Source: Proteobacteria bacterium UBA1858 (lineage in GTDB: Bacteria > Pseudomonadota > Gammaproteobacteria > UBA4575). Taken from it: a DNA stretch of 16,308 bases. The stretch is taken from assembly GCA_002338385.1 (NCBI GenBank), contig DDIE01000048.1, positions 1 through 16,308 of the forward strand. Direction: 5' to 3'. This document shows, one piece after another, positions 13,624-16,308 of the stretch. The notes under the pieces are model-generated. The model did no database searches. It had not been told where the DNA came from and saw only the letters and a list, made by a program, of their open reading frames with translations. How positions within the stretch are numbered: position 1 is the first letter of the stretch; the number at the start of each line of letters is the position of its first letter. The translations under genes were made by a program, and so were the position numbers.

Positions 13624-14853
13624 ATGCTCGGACGATTCTGGTCAGCGTGTATTATTGCTGCATTCATCGCCAGTCTGAGCCAGTTATTGTTTTTTAACCA
13701 ACAGCAGATCTTCGACCAGGCGATTGCCGCGCTATTCGATGTCGCTAAAATAAGTGTAGAAATCTCCATCGGATTAATTGGTCTGATGACCCTGTGGCTG
13801 GGCTTCTTTAAGATTGCTGAACGTGCGGGTCTGATTGAAACAATTGCGCGTGGCTTGAATCCTTTGTTTTGCAAGCTGATGCCAGAGCTTCCTCACAATC
13901 ATCCAGCTATTTCAGGCATCACCATGAACCTCGGGGCAAACGCCTTGGGCTTGGATAACGCAGCCACACCGTTTGGCATCAAAGCCATGCATGATTTACA
14001 GACTATCAATCCCCTAAAGAACCAATTGTCTAATGCTCAGATTCTGTTTCTGGTGTTAAACACCTCTTCCGTGACGGTGCTGCCAGTGACGGTATTTCTT
14101 TTCCGTGCGCAGTATGGTGCCAGTCAGCCTAGCGAAGTATTTATTCCTATTTTAATTGCCACTTCTATTTCCACCCTGGTGGGACTGTTAAGCGTTGCCT
14201 ATGTGCAAAAGCTAGCTCTTCTGAACAAGACAGTGCTGAGTTATCTAGCTGTTCTGAGTGCTGTGCCAATTGGTCTGACGCTCTATTTTTCAGCCTTACC
14301 GGCCGAGCAAATGAGTATTCAGGCGGCGCTCTTTGCCAACCTGACTTTGTTCAGTGTTATCGTTTATTTCCTGGTCGCTGGTCTGCTTAAAAATGTACCG
14401 GTGTATGACGCTTTCATCGACGGCGCTAAGCAGGGTTTTGATGTGGCCATCAAACTGATCCCTTATTTAATCGCCATGTTACTCGCGATTGCTCTACTCC
14501 GTGTAAGTGGCTTGTTGGATGCTTTATTAGTCGTCTTAAGTTTTATCCTGCAGTTAGCCCATATCGATACTGCCTTCATTGAGGCCATGCCGACGGCACT
14601 GATGAAACCATTCAGTGGCAGTGGCGCTCGCGCAGCGATGATTGAAGTCATGCAGACGCAAGGGGTTGATTCTTTCCCTGCCAAGGTGGCTGCCGTTATG
14701 CAAGGCAGCACCGAAACAACTTTCTATGTGTTGGCGGTATATTGTGGTGCCGTTGGTATTAGTAAAATTCGCTATGCCATGAGTTGCAGTTTGCTGGCGG
14801 ATGCGGCTGGCATTACCGCAGCCATCATTGTGTCTTATGTTTTCTTCGCCTGA
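13624..14853 (+). CDS. SpmA-SpmB fusion, nucleoside recognition (Gate) domain membrane protein
   Basis: A 409-residue polytopic membrane protein joining two Gate-type (nucleoside recognition) domains. The N-terminal half resembles spore maturation protein A: GLMTLWLGFFKIAERAG (about 52-68) and NLGANALGLDNAATPFG (about 102-118). The C-terminal half resembles SpmB: DAFIDGAKQGFDVAIKLIPYL and KPFSGSGARAAMIEVM, then GSTETTFYVLAVY. In Bacillus SpmA and SpmB are separate proteins needed for spore core dehydration; fused or paired homologues are common in non-sporulating Proteobacteria with unclear function, perhaps transport. The gene follows the unknown membrane protein by six bases and its 3' end overlaps the opposite symporter gene by 19 bp. 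Confidence 0.88.
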   Translation: MLGRFWSACIIAAFIASLSQLLFFNQQQIFDQAIAALFDVAKISVEISIGLIGLMTLWLGFFKIAERAGLIETIARGLNPLFCKLMPELPHNHPAISGITMNLGANALGLDNAATPFGIKAMHDLQTINPLKNQLSNAQILFLVLNTSSVTVLPVTVFLFRAQYGASQPSEVFIPILIATSISTLVGLLSVAYVQKLALLNKTVLSYLAVLSAVPIGLTLYFSALPAEQMSIQAALFANLTLFSVIVYFLVAGLLKNVPVYDAFIDGAKQGFDVAIKLIPYLIAMLLAIALLRVSGLLDALLVVLSFILQLAHIDTAFIEAMPTALMKPFSGSGARAAMIEVMQTQGVDSFPAKVAAVMQGSTETTFYVLAVYCGAVGISKIRYAMSCSLLADAAGITAAIIVSYVFFA

Positions 14854-16250
14854 ATTGCAGCTTTATGCGCTGATAGAATACCCAGCAGACTGACACTGAA
14901 ACCCACCAGTAGAACGACACAGCATATGGATAAAAGCTGGTCGTATTTATGCCCCGCACCGAATAGCCATTGTACCCAAGGGCTAGCATGGAATAGATAG
15001 GCTAGCGCACCTAACAGAGAGGTCGCATAAGCCAGCATAAATGACCAAACAGGCACGACTCGCTTGAACACGAACGCACATATCAGGACGGGGGTTAAAA
15101 ACATAGATGCTGTGCCAGACACCGCTACCGCATCAAATAATGTTTTATTATCCCAGAGGGTGAGCAAACAACCCAACAGCATAAAAACCAACATAGTAAT
15201 ACGTCCATTGAGCACTGTCCTCGCGAGCCACTTTAATTCATCAGTCACCAGGCGTGCCGTCGAAGCCAAGGCACTATCGATGGTTGATAGTGCTGATATC
15301 AGCAAAGCCGCGGCAAGTAAAAAATATACGCCAGCACCAAACATACCCTGCCAGGTAGCGAGCAGTTGATGTTCATAACTGGCGCCAATGATAGCTGCCT
15401 GGATACCAAACATAGCAAAACCTAATATGCACACCGATGACAGCACAAAGGCATAGATGAAACTTTTACGGGTCGTGGCACGATCTGCGATGAACCCTCG
15501 ATCCATCATGATGGGATCATGCACTGGGTAAGAAAATACTTGCAGCAGTGCAACCATAACTAAAATCCAGCCTGGACGACTCCCCTGCTCATGTACTCCC
15601 TGAGCGACCAAAATATCAGCAAAACTGAACTGCTCGGAGAGCAGCATGACTGCTAATGCAGTAATGAATACCAGCAGGAATATAACCATTTGCATGACAT
15701 CAGTACGCAAGCTCGCGCGCAGTCCACCCGCACTAGAATAAATTAATGCCAGCAGTGCAATACTCAGAATTGACGCATGGTAGGACCAAGTGTGCGCAGG
15801 AAAGGCATAAGAGAAAATCAAACCCACTACGATTAAGTTAGCAAACACTTCGGATAACAAGCGCAAACCAATAACGACATTGTAGGCGTGGCATCCAACA
15901 CGGCCGAAATGATCAGTGAGCCATTGTTGCACGGATCGTGCTCCCTGCTGGCGCAACTGCTCGACTACATAGAGGCCAGTTAAAAAACTCAAATAGTAAC
16001 AAGTATAGGCAAGCGCACCGGCCAAGCCATAGAAGTAGCCAAGGATGGCTGCATTCATCAGCGAGCGGGCAAAAATCCAGGTCGTCGTCTGACTTAATGT
16101 CAGCATCAATGTCGTGGGTGGATGACCGCTATTGGACGTACCACGCAGGAAACTGTCCAGCGACACAGTGCGTGGCGATAGCAGTATACTGATGAGACTG
16201 ATGCCAAGTACGAATAGCACCAGAGCAACAGGTTGGGCTAAAAAATCCAT
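14835..16250 (-). CDS. Sodium:solute symporter family protein
   Basis: A 471-residue transporter of the SSS family with about 13 predicted membrane helices; it uses the sodium gradient to import a solute across the inner membrane. Diagnostic features are IYSSAGGLRASLRTDVMQ near 171-188, matching the family YxxxGGLxAxxxTDxxQ segment, and LSTIDSALAST near 321-331, the helix that supplies Na+-binding hydroxyls. The VHDPIMMDRGF segment near 243-253 resembles the family's QR region. The substrate cannot be deduced. The ATG at 16250 is preferred over a TTG at 16253 because GAGG lies just upstream. That ATG overlaps the stop of a preceding gene by one base. Confidence 0.92.
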   Translation of the reverse strand: MDFLAQPVALVLFVLGISLISILLSPRTVSLDSFLRGTSNSGHPPTTLMLTLSQTTTWIFARSLMNAAILGYFYGLAGALAYTCYYLSFLTGLYVVEQLRQQGARSVQQWLTDHFGRVGCHAYNVVIGLRLLSEVFANLIVVGLIFSYAFPAHTWSYHASILSIALLALIYSSAGGLRASLRTDVMQMVIFLLVFITALAVMLLSEQFSFADILVAQGVHEQGSRPGWILVMVALLQVFSYPVHDPIMMDRGFIADRATTRKSFIYAFVLSSVCILGFAMFGIQAAIIGASYEHQLLATWQGMFGAGVYFLLAAALLISALSTIDSALASTARLVTDELKWLARTVLNGRITMLVFMLLGCLLTLWDNKTLFDAVAVSGTASMFLTPVLICAFVFKRVVPVWSFMLAYATSLLGALAYLFHASPWVQWLFGAGHKYDQLLSICCVVLLVGFSVSLLGILSAHKAAIQAKKT

Positions 16251-16308
16251 CAATCCTCAGCGAGTAACTTGACTAGATAGCGTCCCCGAACATCCGCCGT
16301 TAACAATT
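16250..16308 (-). CDS. C-terminal end of an unidentified gene (partial)
   Basis: Reading in from the right edge on the minus strand, an open frame of 18 codons (LLTADVRGRYLVKLLAED) ends with TGA at 16250-16252, sharing one base with the symporter ATG (TGATG). This stop-start overlap is typical of coupled genes and supports a real coding end. Too little is present to name a family. Confidence 0.5.
   Translation of the reverse strand, partial: LLTADVRGRYLVKLLAED

Overview
The window looks like chromosomal, housekeeping DNA of a gammaproteobacterium. Protein sequences resemble E. coli and Pseudomonas homologues over their full lengths (S9 130 aa, L13 142 aa, SpeD 264 aa, IlvA 517 aa). The gene neighbourhoods recall Pseudomonas: ilvA divergent from rpiA, rpe-gph-trpE, and trpGDC near speD and coq7. 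A lineage below class level cannot be fixed from the sequence alone. I see no prophage, transposase, CRISPR array, tRNA or rRNA.

Layout. 1-86: the end of an Ala/Lys/Pro-rich, histone H1-like gene built from a 30-bp tandem repeat, followed by a strong hairpin terminator. 151-1704 (-): ilvA, divergent from rpiA and a class II HpcH/HpaI aldolase gene (1782-3200, +). 3271-4217 (-): rplM-rpsI with its own terminator and a candidate promoter carrying a GC-rich discriminator. 4257-5118: a divergent pair of small iron-sulfur proteins, a thioredoxin-fold [2Fe-2S] ferredoxin (-) and a stand-alone two-cluster 4Fe-4S protein (+), the latter just ahead of coq7 (5137-5781, +). 5820-12064 (-): a long co-directional block transcribed as rpe, gph, trpE, trpG, trpD, trpC, speD. 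12203-14853: mostly membrane and redox genes on the plus strand (CopD-like protein, a small unknown membrane protein, a SpmA-SpmB fusion), with one monohaem cytochrome c on the minus strand. 14835-16308 (-): a sodium:solute symporter preceded by the tail of another gene.

How the genes fit together. The rpe-gph-trp-speD block joins pentose-phosphate epimerisation, phosphoglycolate salvage, the whole chorismate-to-indole-glycerol-phosphate branch of tryptophan synthesis (no trpF, trpB or trpA here) and the decarboxylase that feeds spermidine synthesis. RpiA and Rpe are the two ribulose-5-phosphate isomerising enzymes, but lie in different operons. Coq7 serves ubiquinone synthesis.

Nothing here is clearly a new system. 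The best leads are the short Trp-containing reading frame between gph and trpE, the minimal two-cluster ferredoxin between a [2Fe-2S] ferredoxin and coq7, the palindrome inside the putative rplM promoter, and the unknown small membrane protein coupled to the SpmAB fusion.
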